This document shows, one piece after another, positions 45,490 through 53,801 of a stretch of 64,000 nucleotides of DNA. Both the position numbers and the translations under genes were made by a program. Under the pieces are notes generated by a model that did no database searches, was not told where the DNA came from, and saw only the letters and a list, made by a program, of their open reading frames with translations. The stretch is from Chitinophagaceae bacterium. Lineage in GTDB: Bacteria > Bacteroidota > Bacteroidia > Chitinophagales > Chitinophagaceae. The DNA lies in contig JAMLHK010000001.1 of assembly GCA_023957155.1 (NCBI GenBank), positions 62,001-126,000 of the forward strand, written 5' to 3'. Position 1 is the first letter of the stretch, and the number at the start of each line of letters is the position of its first letter.

Positions 45490-47484
45490 ATGAAACTTGC
45501 ACAAAGTACATTAGCGGCGTTTGCCCTGGCCATACTGCTCGGGGGCATGAATGCCTGTAAACCCAAAAGCGCCGGAACTGCAGTTAGCGGTAATGCCGCC
45601 GAGAAAGTATATGTTCCACCAGGAAAATATGACGAGTTTTACAACTTCGTTTCGGGTGGATTCAGCGGGCAACTGTCCGTTTACGGCCTGCCCTCCGGAA
45701 GACTGTTAAGAGTGATCCCCGTATTTTCATTAGACCCCGAAAAGGGATGGGGATTTAGCGAAGAAACCAAGCCCATGCTCAACACTTCCCACGGCTTTGT
45801 TCCCTGGGATGATCTCCACCACGTTAACCTCTCCCAAACCAATGGTGAGATAGACGGGCGCTGGGTATTTGTAAATGGTAACAATACACCCCGTGTAGCG
45901 AGGGTTGACCTTAAAACCTTCCGTACCGCAGAAATCATTGAACTTCCCAACTCCGGCGGTAACCACTCCTCTCCGTTTATCACGGAAAATACCGAATACG
46001 TAGTTGCCGGAACCCGCTTTAGTGTTCCTATGGACAACAGCAACGGCGATATTCCCATTAACACCTATAAGCAAAACTTTAAAGGAACCGTTTCCTTTAT
46101 TAGTGTAGACAAGGATAACGGCAATATGGATATTGCATTCCAGATTGAAACACCAGGTGTAAATTTCGACCTGAGCCATGCAGGTAAAGGTCCCTCACAC
46201 GGCTGGTTCTTCTTCTCCTGCTATAATACCGAAGGCGCCAATACCCTGCTGGAAGTAAATGCGTCAAAAAATGACAAAGACTTCATTATGGCAGTAAACT
46301 GGAAAAAGGCCGAAGAATACCTGAAAGCCGGGAAAGGTAAAAAAGTAGCGGTAAAATATGCCCACAACAAATACAGCGATGAAACCCATTCGGCTACTTC
46401 CGAAATAAAAAGAGAAGTAACGGTGCTGGATTCCCGCGAGCTGGAAGGGCTGTGCTACTTCATTCCCTGTCCCAAATCGCCCCACGGATGCGATGTAGAC
46501 CCCAGCGGGGAATATATTGTGGGTAGCGGTAAATTAGCCGCCCTGATCCCTGTATTCTCTTTCACTAAAATAGTAAAAGCCATAGAAGATAAGGCGTTTG
46601 AGGGTACGTTTGGTAATATCCCTGTAATTAAATACGAAGCCGCCCTGCATGGTGAAGTACAAAAACCAGGCTTAGGCCCCTTACATACCGAGTTTGACGG
46701 AAAAGGCAATGCGATCACTTCCATGTTCGTATCTTCCGAACTGGTAAAATGGAATATTAAAGATCTGCAGGTAGTTGATCGTGTACCTACCTACTATTCC
46801 GTAGGTCACCTGATGATACCTGGCGGTGATTCCAAAAAACCAGATGCAAAGTATGTCGTTGCATATAACAAGATCACCAAAGACAGGTACCTGCCTACCG
46901 GTCCTGAATTGTCGCAAAGTGCCCAGCTCTATGATATATCAGGGGATAAGATGCAGCTGATACTGGATTTCCCCACCATCGGCGAGCCTCACTATGCACA
47001 GGCGGTAAGGGCGGAAAAAGTTAAGGACAATTCCCTGAAGCTCTTTAAAATTGAAGAGAACAAGCATCCTTATGCTTCCAAAGGTGAAAAAGAAACCAAA
47101 GTGGTGCGTGAAGGCAACAAAGTGCATGTATATATGACGGCTATCCGTTCTCACCTTACACCCGACAATATTGAAGGTGTTCGCCTGGGAGATGAAGTGT
47201 ATTTTCATGTAACGAACCTTGAGCAGGACTGGGACGTTCCTCACGGATTTGCCGTAAAAGGAGCCGACAATGGAGAATTGCTCATCATGCCGGGTGAAAC
47301 CACTACACTCAAATGGGTGCCGGATCGTGTAGGTATATTCCCCATGTATTGCACCGACTTCTGTAGTGCCCTGCACCAGGAAATGTCGGGCTACGTAAGG
47401 GTATCCCCTGCCGGGAGCAAAGTACCGCTTAGCTTTAGCACAGGAACCAATATGCCGGAAACAGACGTACCGGCCGGTCAATAA
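45490..47484 (+). CDS. nosZ: Nitrous oxide reductase, Sec-dependent (clade II)
   Basis: 664 residues. It reduces N2O to N2 in the periplasm. The N-terminus is a Sec or lipoprotein-like signal (GGMNAC, Cys23), not a twin-arginine signal, which marks clade II. The seven-bladed propeller supplies CuZ histidines seen in DDLHHVN, PSHGWFFF, PKSPHGCDVD, LGPLHTEFD, SVGHLMIPGG and IGEPHYAQ. The C-terminal cupredoxin has the CuA site: His in DWDVPHGF and CTDFCSALHQEM (Cys621, Cys625, His629, Met632). It is followed by a hairpin and the nosL, nosD, nosF and nosY genes. Confidence 0.98.
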   Translation: MKLAQSTLAAFALAILLGGMNACKPKSAGTAVSGNAAEKVYVPPGKYDEFYNFVSGGFSGQLSVYGLPSGRLLRVIPVFSLDPEKGWGFSEETKPMLNTSHGFVPWDDLHHVNLSQTNGEIDGRWVFVNGNNTPRVARVDLKTFRTAEIIELPNSGGNHSSPFITENTEYVVAGTRFSVPMDNSNGDIPINTYKQNFKGTVSFISVDKDNGNMDIAFQIETPGVNFDLSHAGKGPSHGWFFFSCYNTEGANTLLEVNASKNDKDFIMAVNWKKAEEYLKAGKGKKVAVKYAHNKYSDETHSATSEIKREVTVLDSRELEGLCYFIPCPKSPHGCDVDPSGEYIVGSGKLAALIPVFSFTKIVKAIEDKAFEGTFGNIPVIKYEAALHGEVQKPGLGPLHTEFDGKGNAITSMFVSSELVKWNIKDLQVVDRVPTYYSVGHLMIPGGDSKKPDAKYVVAYNKITKDRYLPTGPELSQSAQLYDISGDKMQLILDFPTIGEPHYAQAVRAEKVKDNSLKLFKIEENKHPYASKGEKETKVVREGNKVHVYMTAIRSHLTPDNIEGVRLGDEVYFHVTNLEQDWDVPHGFAVKGADNGELLIMPGETTTLKWVPDRVGIFPMYCTDFCSALHQEMSGYVRVSPAGSKVPLSFSTGTNMPETDVPAGQ

Positions 47485-47493
47485 TAATGATGT

Positions 47494-47538
47494 AACGGAA
47501 TGGGGTTGCCTGCTTACAAATGCAGGCCCCATTCCGTT
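47494..47538 (+). terminator. Strong hairpin between nosZ and nosL (terminator or attenuator)
   Basis: aacggaatgggg (47494-47505) and ccccattccgtt (47527-47538) pair perfectly, with a further cctgc/gcagg stem above a small bulge, followed by ctctttt. It lies ten bases past the nosZ stop and may lower expression of the accessory genes or stabilise nosZ mRNA. Confidence 0.8.
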
Positions 47539-47619
47539 CTCTTTTATAGGATATGGATATCATGCCATAAAAAGAGAAACCTTTTATGCTACCCTGGGAA
47601 AAATCTAAAAGATATAAAG

Positions 47620-48636
47620 ATGAAAAAAAACCAAATAAACGGGACCAGCCGGATCATTTTAGGTCTTTGTGCCATCGCCTTATTTGCCGTTAATTACCTC
47701 CCGATATGGCAGATCAGCTTAGATGCGCCGCAATATCCTGAAGGCTTAGAATTATTTATCTATGCCGATAAACTTGCCGGTAATGTAGATATCATCAACG
47801 GCCTGAATCATTATATCGGCATGAAAACTTTACATACGGAAGATTTTATCGAGTTTAAGGTGCTTCCGTACCTCATCGGTTTTTTCAGCCTTCTTATACT
47901 GATAACCGCCATTGTGGGAAAACGCAGCCTGTTATATACCGTTTTCCTTCTTTTTGTATTATTCGGCATTGTAGCCATGTATGATTTCTGGAAATGGGAA
48001 TACGATTATGGTCACAACCTGGATCCCAACGCCGCCATTAAGGTGCCCGGCATGGCTTACCAGCCGCCGCTTATCGGCTTTAAACAACTCCTCAACTTCG
48101 GCGCATATTCTATTCCCGCCATCGGGGGATGGATATTTATAGGTGTAGGCGGTGTATTGCTGGCCTGCAGCGCCCTTGTATTTCGTAAGCAAAAAAGCTT
48201 AAAAAGCAAGGCCATACCTGCCATAGCGCTCACCTTGTTTTCTGTTTTTACCTTCACTTCCTGCAGTTCCGGTCCCCAGCCCGTAAAAGCCGGCGACCAG
48301 TGTACCTTCTGCAAAATGGGAATCAGCGATACCCGCTTTGCCGGTGAGCTTATTACACAAAAAGGAAAGCTGTATAAATTTGATGACCTACACTGTATGC
48401 TGGCCTTTGCAGGCGCTCCCGGCTGGGACAAAAGTTCCGTTAAAAATTACTACCTGGCCGATTTCAGTAACCCCGATCAATGGCTTATTGCCGAAAACGC
48501 ACTACTTTTAAAAAGCGAGCAGTTAAAAAGCCCGATGGGTGGAAATACAGCCGCTTTTTCTAATGACGCCGACCGGAAAACAGCTGCCGAAACCTTTTCA
48601 GGCACTGTGATAAGCTGGAAAGAGCTTATGCCTTAG
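47620..48636 (+). CDS. nosL: NosL fused to an N-terminal membrane domain
   Basis: 338 residues from the ATG at 47620; the open frame extends upstream through the hairpin but is not used. Residues 1-190 form a membrane domain with about four helices (LGLCAIALFAVNYLPIW, VLPYLIGFFSLLILITAIVG, SLLYTVFLLFVLFGIVAM, WIFIGVGGVLLACSALV) and a conserved-looking loop (YDFWKWEYDYGHNLDP). A fifth hydrophobic stretch ends in FTFTSC (Cys215), which resembles a lipobox. The NosL domain follows, with copper-binding CTFCKMG (228-234) and FDDLHCMLAF. NosL delivers Cu(I) to NosZ. NosL is usually a separate small lipoprotein, so this fusion is notable. Confidence 0.9.
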   Translation: MKKNQINGTSRIILGLCAIALFAVNYLPIWQISLDAPQYPEGLELFIYADKLAGNVDIINGLNHYIGMKTLHTEDFIEFKVLPYLIGFFSLLILITAIVGKRSLLYTVFLLFVLFGIVAMYDFWKWEYDYGHNLDPNAAIKVPGMAYQPPLIGFKQLLNFGAYSIPAIGGWIFIGVGGVLLACSALVFRKQKSLKSKAIPAIALTLFSVFTFTSCSSGPQPVKAGDQCTFCKMGISDTRFAGELITQKGKLYKFDDLHCMLAFAGAPGWDKSSVKNYYLADFSNPDQWLIAENALLLKSEQLKSPMGGNTAAFSNDADRKTAAETFSGTVISWKELMP

Positions 48637-48676
48637 CGTTATATACTGATGACGAACCCGGAAAGTGATTGGTGAT

Positions 48677-49918
48677 ATGAACAAACAGATCCTGCTTTTT
48701 TTTATACTTATAACCGCCTGCTCAACAAATATCTTTTCCAAAACCATACGGGTAGGTAATGGCGAACGGGTTACCGGTATACAACAGGGTATTGATATGG
48801 CTGCTGCCGGCGATACGGTGCTGGTAACTGAAGGACACTACAGGCAGGGAAATATTATCATCAACAAACCGCTTATCCTAAAAGGTATTAATTTCCCCGT
48901 CTTAGACGGGGAAAACAAACATGAGCTCCTTTCCGTAAAATCTCCTTTTGTAACCGTTGACGGCTTTCACATTCAAAATTCAGGGCATTCCTCGATGGTT
49001 GACATTGCGGGAATTAAAATTTACAATACGCATCATGTCACTGTTATCAACAATATCCTGGAAAATAATTTTTTCGGCATCTACGCTCAACAAGGCCGGC
49101 TATGTACCATACAAAACAACAAGATAACCGCTTCCAGCGATGAAACCCATCTTTCAGGAAACGGCATCCACTGCTGGAAGAGCGACAGCATCTACATCCG
49201 CAATAACAGCGTCACCGGGCACAGGGATGGCATTTACTTAGAATTTGTTACCCACTCGGAGGTGGACCGGAATAAGGTGCAAAAGAATAACCGGTACGGA
49301 CTACACTTCATGTTCGCCCATAACAATTCGTATACTGAAAATATTTTTCGAAATAATGGTGCAGGGGTGGCGGTAATGTATACCCGCCATGTAATCATGA
49401 AGAAGAACCGCTTTGAAGACAACTGGGGGGATGCGGCCTACGGCCTGCTGCTCAAGGAAATTTCAGACGCTACCATAGAAGGAAACCACTTTGAAGGAAA
49501 TACCAGTGGTATTTTCGTAGATGGATCGAGCCGTATTGAAATGGAGAAAAATATCTTTAAAGGCAACGGATGGGCTATCAAGATGCAGGCAAGCTGTATG
49601 GATATTGCACTGGAAAAAAACAACTTCATTGGTAATACTTTTGATATCGGCACCAATGGTTCCCTGGTATTGAATACCTTTAAAAATAATTATTGGGACA
49701 AATATGAAGGATACGACCTGGATAAAGATAAGATAGGCGATATCCCCTACCGCCCGGTAAGCATGTATTCCATGATTGTAGAAAGGAACCCGCCGGCAAT
49801 GATGCTGTTCCGCAGCTTTATTACTACCCTGTTAGACAAAACAGAAAAAGTGCTGCCCAGCCTGACCCCGGAAAACCTGAAAGACGACTATCCCTTAATG
49901 AAACCTTTAGCGTTATGA
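48677..49918 (+). CDS. nosD: NosD, periplasmic copper-site maturation protein
   Basis: 413 residues from the ATG at 48677; a GTG start at 48665 is less likely. A signal (ILLFFILITAC, possibly lipoprotein, Cys15) precedes a right-handed parallel beta-helix of CASH repeats (NNILENNFFGIYAQ, NNSVTGHRDGIYLEF, NKVQKNNRYGLHFMF, NRFEDNWGDAAYGL). The C-terminal NNYWDKYEGYDLDKDKIGDIPY is typical of NosD. NosD works with NosF and NosY to build the CuZ site. Its stop overlaps the nosF start by four bases. Confidence 0.96.
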   Translation: MNKQILLFFILITACSTNIFSKTIRVGNGERVTGIQQGIDMAAAGDTVLVTEGHYRQGNIIINKPLILKGINFPVLDGENKHELLSVKSPFVTVDGFHIQNSGHSSMVDIAGIKIYNTHHVTVINNILENNFFGIYAQQGRLCTIQNNKITASSDETHLSGNGIHCWKSDSIYIRNNSVTGHRDGIYLEFVTHSEVDRNKVQKNNRYGLHFMFAHNNSYTENIFRNNGAGVAVMYTRHVIMKKNRFEDNWGDAAYGLLLKEISDATIEGNHFEGNTSGIFVDGSSRIEMEKNIFKGNGWAIKMQASCMDIALEKNNFIGNTFDIGTNGSLVLNTFKNNYWDKYEGYDLDKDKIGDIPYRPVSMYSMIVERNPPAMMLFRSFITTLLDKTEKVLPSLTPENLKDDYPLMKPLAL

Positions 49919-50619
49919 TCATTACAACAAACGTGTCAAAACAATTTGGGAAGCTAAAAGCATTGGATAACGTCTCCGTTACCTGTAATAAAGGCGAATG
50001 TATAGCACTAATAGGACCCAACGGAAGCGGTAAAACCACGTTGGCTAAAACGATCCTGGGTATGGTGGTACCCGACAGCGGGTTCATTACTTTTAACGGG
50101 AAAAATATTTTACACAACTGGGATTACCGGAAAGATATCGGCTATATGCCGCAGATCGGCAGGTATCCTGAAAATATGACGATAGGACAGGTGCTGGATA
50201 TGATGCGGGATATCCGTCATACCAAAAATGCGCAAACCGATGAAGAGCTTATTGAAACCTTCGGCTTAAATACGCTTATGCACAAACGAATGCGTACCTT
50301 ATCCGGGGGCACCCGGCAAAAGGTAAGCGCTTCTCTTGCTTTTCTCTTTAACCCTTCGGTGCTGATATTAGATGAGCCCACCGCAGGGCTCGACCCCGTA
50401 GCTTCCGGTATCCTGAAGGAAAAGATCATTGCTGAAAAAGGAAAAGGAAAGCTTATCCTGATTACGTCTCACGTTTTAAGCGAATTAGACAACCTGATCA
50501 CCCAGGTTATTTATATGCAGGACGGCAGGCTACGGTTCCACAAAAGCATTGAAGCCCTGCATGCGGATACGGGCGAAACCCAGCTGACCAAAGCCATTGC
50601 CAGCATAATGACAAAGTAG
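49915..50619 (+). CDS. nosF: NosF, ABC transporter ATP-binding subunit
   Basis: 234 residues. Walker A GPNGSGKTT (34-42), a Q-loop in GYMPQ, the signature LSGGT (129-133) and Walker B LILDEPT (Asp153-Glu154) are intact. NosF powers NosDFY-dependent copper-sulfur cluster assembly. ATGA overlap with nosD and a six-base gap to nosY show one operon. Confidence 0.96.
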   Translation: MIITTNVSKQFGKLKALDNVSVTCNKGECIALIGPNGSGKTTLAKTILGMVVPDSGFITFNGKNILHNWDYRKDIGYMPQIGRYPENMTIGQVLDMMRDIRHTKNAQTDEELIETFGLNTLMHKRMRTLSGGTRQKVSASLAFLFNPSVLILDEPTAGLDPVASGILKEKIIAEKGKGKLILITSHVLSELDNLITQVIYMQDGRLRFHKSIEALHADTGETQLTKAIASIMTK

Positions 50620-50625
50620 ACGATC

Positions 50626-51393
50626 ATGAAAAAAATTATAAAATACGTAATAGCAGATATCCTGCGTAATAAGATTATAATCGCTTACACCGTTTTCCTG
50701 CTGGCAATGTCATTAAGCGTATTTAACCTTGAGGACAATGCCTCCAAAGGCTTGCTGAGCCTGCTCAATATTATCCTGCTCATTGTTCCGCTGGTCAGTA
50801 TTGTTTTTTCTACCATCTATATGTACAACAGCTCGGAATTTATTGAGCTGCTCGTCAGCCAGCCGCTAAAAAGAAGAACCATCTGGCTGAGCCTGTTTTC
50901 CGGATTAGCCACAGCGCTTTCCCTCTCCTTCTTTATCGGCGCCGGTATACCCATCCTGATATACCAGCCTTCTTCCACGGGAATAATGATGCTCCTTACC
51001 GGGCTGCTGCTTTCTGTCATTTTCGTTGCCGTAGCCTTCCTGGCCTCCGTTACCACAAGAGATAAAGCCAAAGGAATAGGGAAAGTGATCCTGCTATGGC
51101 TCTATTTTGCTTTGCTTTTTGACGGCATGGTATTATTCCTGTTATTCCAGTTTGCCGATTATCCGCTGGAAAAGGCCATGGTGGGCGTAAGCGCGTTAAA
51201 CCCCATTGACCTGAGCCGGATTTTAATTTTACTCCAGATGGATGTTTCCGCACTGATGGGCTATACCGGCGCTATTTTCAGAAATTTCTTCGGTACACAA
51301 GCCGGTGTAATATTTGCCTTCCTGGTTCTGATGACCTGGTTTATTATACCTTTATGGCTATCTTTAAGGAAATTCAATTCAAAAGATCTGTAA
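50626..51393 (+). CDS. nosY: NosY, ABC transporter permease
   Basis: 255 residues with six hydrophobic helices in ABC-2 arrangement (IAYTVFLLAMSLSVF, LLNIILLIVPLVSIVFSTIYM, ATALSLSFFIGAGIPI and others) and the loop FIELLVSQPLKRRTIW that is typical of NosY. It is the membrane partner of NosF. It is the last gene of the nos operon and is followed by a structured non-coding region. Confidence 0.95.
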   Translation: MKKIIKYVIADILRNKIIIAYTVFLLAMSLSVFNLEDNASKGLLSLLNIILLIVPLVSIVFSTIYMYNSSEFIELLVSQPLKRRTIWLSLFSGLATALSLSFFIGAGIPILIYQPSSTGIMMLLTGLLLSVIFVAVAFLASVTTRDKAKGIGKVILLWLYFALLFDGMVLFLLFQFADYPLEKAMVGVSALNPIDLSRILILLQMDVSALMGYTGAIFRNFFGTQAGVIFAFLVLMTWFIIPLWLSLRKFNSKDL

Positions 51394-51530
51394 AGATGAA
51401 ATGATAACAGGTGACCCATAGGGGGCTGATTAAAACCTATATGATCGTAATCTAACAAACTGATGCCTCGAAGATGCTATATGCATATCAACCCCGGAAG
51501 CACAATATTTACGATAGTAGGGACTGAATC

Positions 51531-51617
51531 TCAGCCCGAAGGGCTAAAACGCGAATAGCCTCCCGCTTCGCGGGAGGTAACAGGAGGACAGAGCACAACC
51601 CGTTGGCGGGTTGAACT
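51531..51617 (+). repeat. Three-hairpin unit, left copy
   Basis: Three successive hairpins: agccc-gaa-gggct, cctcccgc-ttc-gcgggagg and caacccg-ttgg-cgggttg, linked by short spacers. The same series in inverted orientation lies at 51733-51827. Confidence 0.85.
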
Positions 51618-51732
51618 TATTAAGAAATAAGAGATGTAAGCTTTATCGTATTAACGGGGCAAAAGATCACATTCATATTTTTTCAGAGAATGATATTGAA
51701 TTTAATGAAAGATACCTGTTGTAAACCATATC

Positions 51733-51827
51733 GTTCAACCCGCCAGCGGGTTGGATCCACCTTTCCCCCTTTATCCCCCAACTTCGTTGGAGGCTATTCA
51801 TATATAAGCCCTCCGGGCTTAAATTGA
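51733..51827 (-). repeat. Three-hairpin unit, right inverted copy
   Basis: caacccgc-ca-gcgggttg, ccaac-ttc-gttgg and aagccc-tcc-gggctt, with the shared segment ggaggctattc (reverse of gaatagcctcc in the left copy). Stems are kept although their sequences differ, which points to selection on structure. Confidence 0.85.
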
Positions 51828-51946
51828 CAGCTATGGTGGGGACAGGCAGGCACCAACAGGGGCGGCCTGCCGGGGTTGATTAAAAAGGTTTGGTTTAAAG
51901 ATATGCCACTAAAACTCAAACCTGCCTGTCGGCAGGGACACCAAAG

Positions 51947-52019
51947 TCCTGATCTTCAGATTTAATTTTCTCCGTGCCCTGATAACTTCGTGGCAAAATA
52001 TCACTTTTGGATCAACCCC
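51947..52019 (+). repeat. Dispersed repeat D, copy 2
   Basis: Shares tcctgatcttcag, tttctccgtg and gtggcaaaatatcacttttgg with the copy at 44736-44827, but lacks the palindromic insert. The two copies flank the nos operon in direct orientation. Confidence 0.65.
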
Positions 52020-52093
52020 ATGAAGTAAAGCGATACGACAATTTTAAATGCACCCCGGATAATTGTTGTATATTCTATAACAATATAATTCCG

Positions 52094-52101
52094 TATATTT
52101 G
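52094..52101 (+). promoter_or_regulatory. Bacteroidota -7 box TATATTTG
   Basis: An exact TAnnTTTG match 12 bases before the ATG at 52114. The upstream TTG (52066-52068) is 25 bases away, longer than the usual spacing, so only the -7 element is convincing. Confidence 0.45.
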
Positions 52102-52113
52102 TAGTTACTCAAA

Positions 52114-52290
52114 ATGATAACATATACCATATATCGCCATTATGAACGCAAGCGGGAGAATGATTTTCCCCTGCCTGACGCTGCGTATACGGATGTTATC
52201 CTTCCTTTTCGCAGCTTCTGCAAAAAGCAATATTACATTTCAAATTTCAAGGATTTCCACACCCTTACCCCGGACTTCATCTACTCTTAA
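52114..52290 (+). CDS. Small hypothetical protein, 58 residues
   Basis: An ATG at 52114 opens a 58-residue frame beginning MITYTIYRHYERKREN and ending TPDFIYS. It is rich in Tyr, Phe, Arg and Lys, has no membrane segment, and shows no family match by eye. The case for a gene is the TATATTTG box directly upstream and the amino-acid composition; the case against is its length and the repeat-rich surroundings. Confidence 0.3.
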   Translation: MITYTIYRHYERKRENDFPLPDAAYTDVILPFRSFCKKQYYISNFKDFHTLTPDFIYS

Positions 52291-52362
52291 AAATTAATAC
52301 GGTATAGTTCGGGGGTACATATCCTGATTCATCTTTTATTATTTTATTCAATTAACTTTTTT

Positions 52363-52590
52363 ATGAAACGAAATACGATAACCTTCCCGGTAAGGGTTAT
52401 TTTCCTTTGTTGCATTTATGCTTTAAATATCTCTATTCTTATTACCGGAATTATTACGGGAAAATTGTGGTTATGGCTGATTGCATTATTGATTTCCGCA
52501 CTGCCGATTATATATTTCAGGGAGCGGAACAAGAAGATCTTCTCCGAATATTTTCGGAGAAAAAGGCTGAGTAAAAGAAAAAGACACTGA
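52363..52590 (+). CDS. Small membrane protein of unknown function
   Basis: 75 residues. Two hydrophobic helices (VIFLCCIYALNISILITGII and LWLWLIALLISALPIIYF) are followed by a strongly basic tail ending in RRKRLSKRKRH. The family is not recognised. It lies 72 bases before the GreA/Rnk-like gene on the same strand and could share its transcript. Confidence 0.6.
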   Translation: MKRNTITFPVRVIFLCCIYALNISILITGIITGKLWLWLIALLISALPIIYFRERNKKIFSEYFRRKRLSKRKRH

Positions 52591-52661
52591 GCCTGTAACC
52601 TCCGTTTACAAACAACTACTAATATTTTCAACCATTTTTTAATATTCTAAAAATCGCTGTT

Positions 52662-53069
52662 ATGAAAGCTGAAAAAACTCCTGTATTGCTTTGCGAAGAA
52701 GATTTTCGCCTGCTGAAACAATTAGTAGGCATATCGCTGGTGAATGACATGGAAGAAGAAATGACCTTAGCTTACGAGCTGAGCCGGGCTAATATTGTTA
52801 AGGATGAGGATTTGCCCCCGGACACTATCAGGCTAAACTCCAAAGTGCGGGTTGAAGATACGGCAACAAAAAGGATCATTGATCTGTCTATCGTTATGCC
52901 CCCTCATGCCGATATCAAGCAAAAGAAAATTTCTATTCTTACTCCTATGGCGGCAGCCTTAATCGGCTTCAAAAAAGGAGATGAAGTAGAATGGAAAATG
53001 CCTTCGGGACTCAAGAAATACAAGATCCTTGATGTAACCAATACGATCCGGGCAGCGCAGGAAGCATAA
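52662..53069 (+). CDS. GreA/GreB C-terminal domain protein (Rnk-like)
   Basis: 135 residues. The N-terminal third is helical (LCEEDFRLLKQLVGISLVND). The C-terminal part matches the FKBP-like GreA/GreB C-terminal domain: IRLNSKVRVEDTATKRIIDLSIVMPPHADIKQKKISILTPMAAALIGFKKGDEVEWKMP, where the TPMAAALIGFKKGDEV segment is the usual signature. Such Rnk-type proteins bind RNA polymerase without the cleavage-inducing coiled coil of GreA. Single gene with repeats on its 3' side. Confidence 0.9.
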   Translation: MKAEKTPVLLCEEDFRLLKQLVGISLVNDMEEEMTLAYELSRANIVKDEDLPPDTIRLNSKVRVEDTATKRIIDLSIVMPPHADIKQKKISILTPMAAALIGFKKGDEVEWKMPSGLKKYKILDVTNTIRAAQEA

Positions 53070-53091
53070 AAAAACATGGGCACACCCGGGT

Positions 53092-53211
53092 GGCACAAAG
53101 AGATGCTGATCAAAAGGCAGGTGAATGTCTTTTCGGGGGAACCCGTTTGTTACGGGAAAGTAATCTCATGGAATGATATAGGTTTAGGTATTTGAGATTA
53201 CTTCTCCCCCG
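53092..53211 (+). repeat. Direct repeat C, copy 1
   Basis: 120 bases repeated at 53802-53921 without gaps and with six substitutions. It contains a perfect 11-base inverted repeat, aagtaatctca (53158-53168) and tgagattactt (53193-53203). Confidence 0.95.
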
Positions 53212-53287
53212 ACTTATCCACACAAAAAATACTTAAAGTATAAATTATTGAAATCAGCTGATCCGATTTTTCATAATTTGCTGACCT
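53211..53287 (-). repeat. Composite repeat, truncated inverted unit A2
   Basis: Reverse complement of the first part of unit A (ggtcagcaaattatgaaaaa on the minus strand, then tgatttcaataatttatac and aagtattt). Corresponds to A2 at 41085. Confidence 0.8.
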
Positions 53288-53402
53288 GATAAATGCTTTA
53301 ACCATTTGTTATCGTTCTCTGAAGGTGGGTAGCCGATCTATATGAAACCCGATTTAATATTATAGTACTACCCGCCCTTCCCCTGCTATACTGCATTTAC
53401 CA

Positions 53403-53475
53403 GGCGCAGCGTGCCAAAATATTTGTAGCCACAGGAATTTCAACACATTTTCTCTAAGCCGCAGCGCGGCGTAAT
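53403..53475 (-). repeat. Composite repeat, inverted unit M
   Basis: Reverse complement of 40997-41070: ggcgcagcgtgccaaaatat at its left end and ctctaagccgcagcgcggcg at its right end. Confidence 0.88.
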
Positions 53476-53539
53476 ATTAAATTGTTAAATAAATCTCTTG
53501 AATATTTATTACTGTTTCTTAGCCAGGAGGAACGCCCAG

Positions 53540-53573
53540 AGGCTGTCTCAAAAGTAAGAGATAGCCTTTTTTT
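53540..53573 (+). terminator. Hairpin with T tract inside the right composite repeat
   Basis: aggctgtctc (53540-53549) pairs with gagatagcct (53558-53567) with one wobble and is followed by seven T or more. It could terminate transcription coming from 52662-53069. Confidence 0.6.
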
Positions 53574-53784
53574 ACTTTCTCTCTATTTCTTTCTACAAAT
53601 ATTAAGGCTGCTCTGCAGCTTATCTGCCGGTTACCTTTGTTGTGTTGTAAAGCTTTGCTGTTATGTGTACAGACCATCCGGCAGACCAGGGTTTTACGCC
53701 TGACTTATCACATCCTGAAATGCTTAAAGTATAAACTATTGAAATCAGCTAGTTTCATTTTTCGTTTTTCATGATTTGCTGACC
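53568..53784 (-). repeat. Composite repeat, inverted unit A1
   Basis: Reverse complement of unit A over its whole length; on the minus strand it starts ggtcagcaaatcatgaaaaa and keeps aacagcaaagctttacaaca. Confidence 0.92.
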
Positions 53785-53801
53785 TAAATAGAGTACCCCC
53801 G

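Larger units (their letters stand above)
51394..52113. other. Non-coding region behind nosY with hairpin units and repeat D
   Basis: 720 bases. It contains two inverted three-hairpin units (51531-51617, 51733-51827), palindromes of the type cctgcctgtcggcagg (51921-51936) and repeat D copy 2. No gene and no conventional T-tailed terminator was seen. Confidence 0.75.

Noticed and set aside
46939-47532. 197-residue frame antisense to nosZ
   Set aside because: Complement of strongly conserved nosZ sequence; no independent coding signs.
47500-47619. Upstream extension of the nosL frame by 40 residues
   Set aside because: It passes through the strong hairpin behind nosZ and is not hydrophobic or conserved-looking; the ATG at 47620 begins a natural membrane protein.
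40742-53784. Insertion sequence or transposon as the cause of the inverted repeats
   Set aside because: No transposase or integrase frame occurs in or next to the repeats, so only a repeat call is supported.
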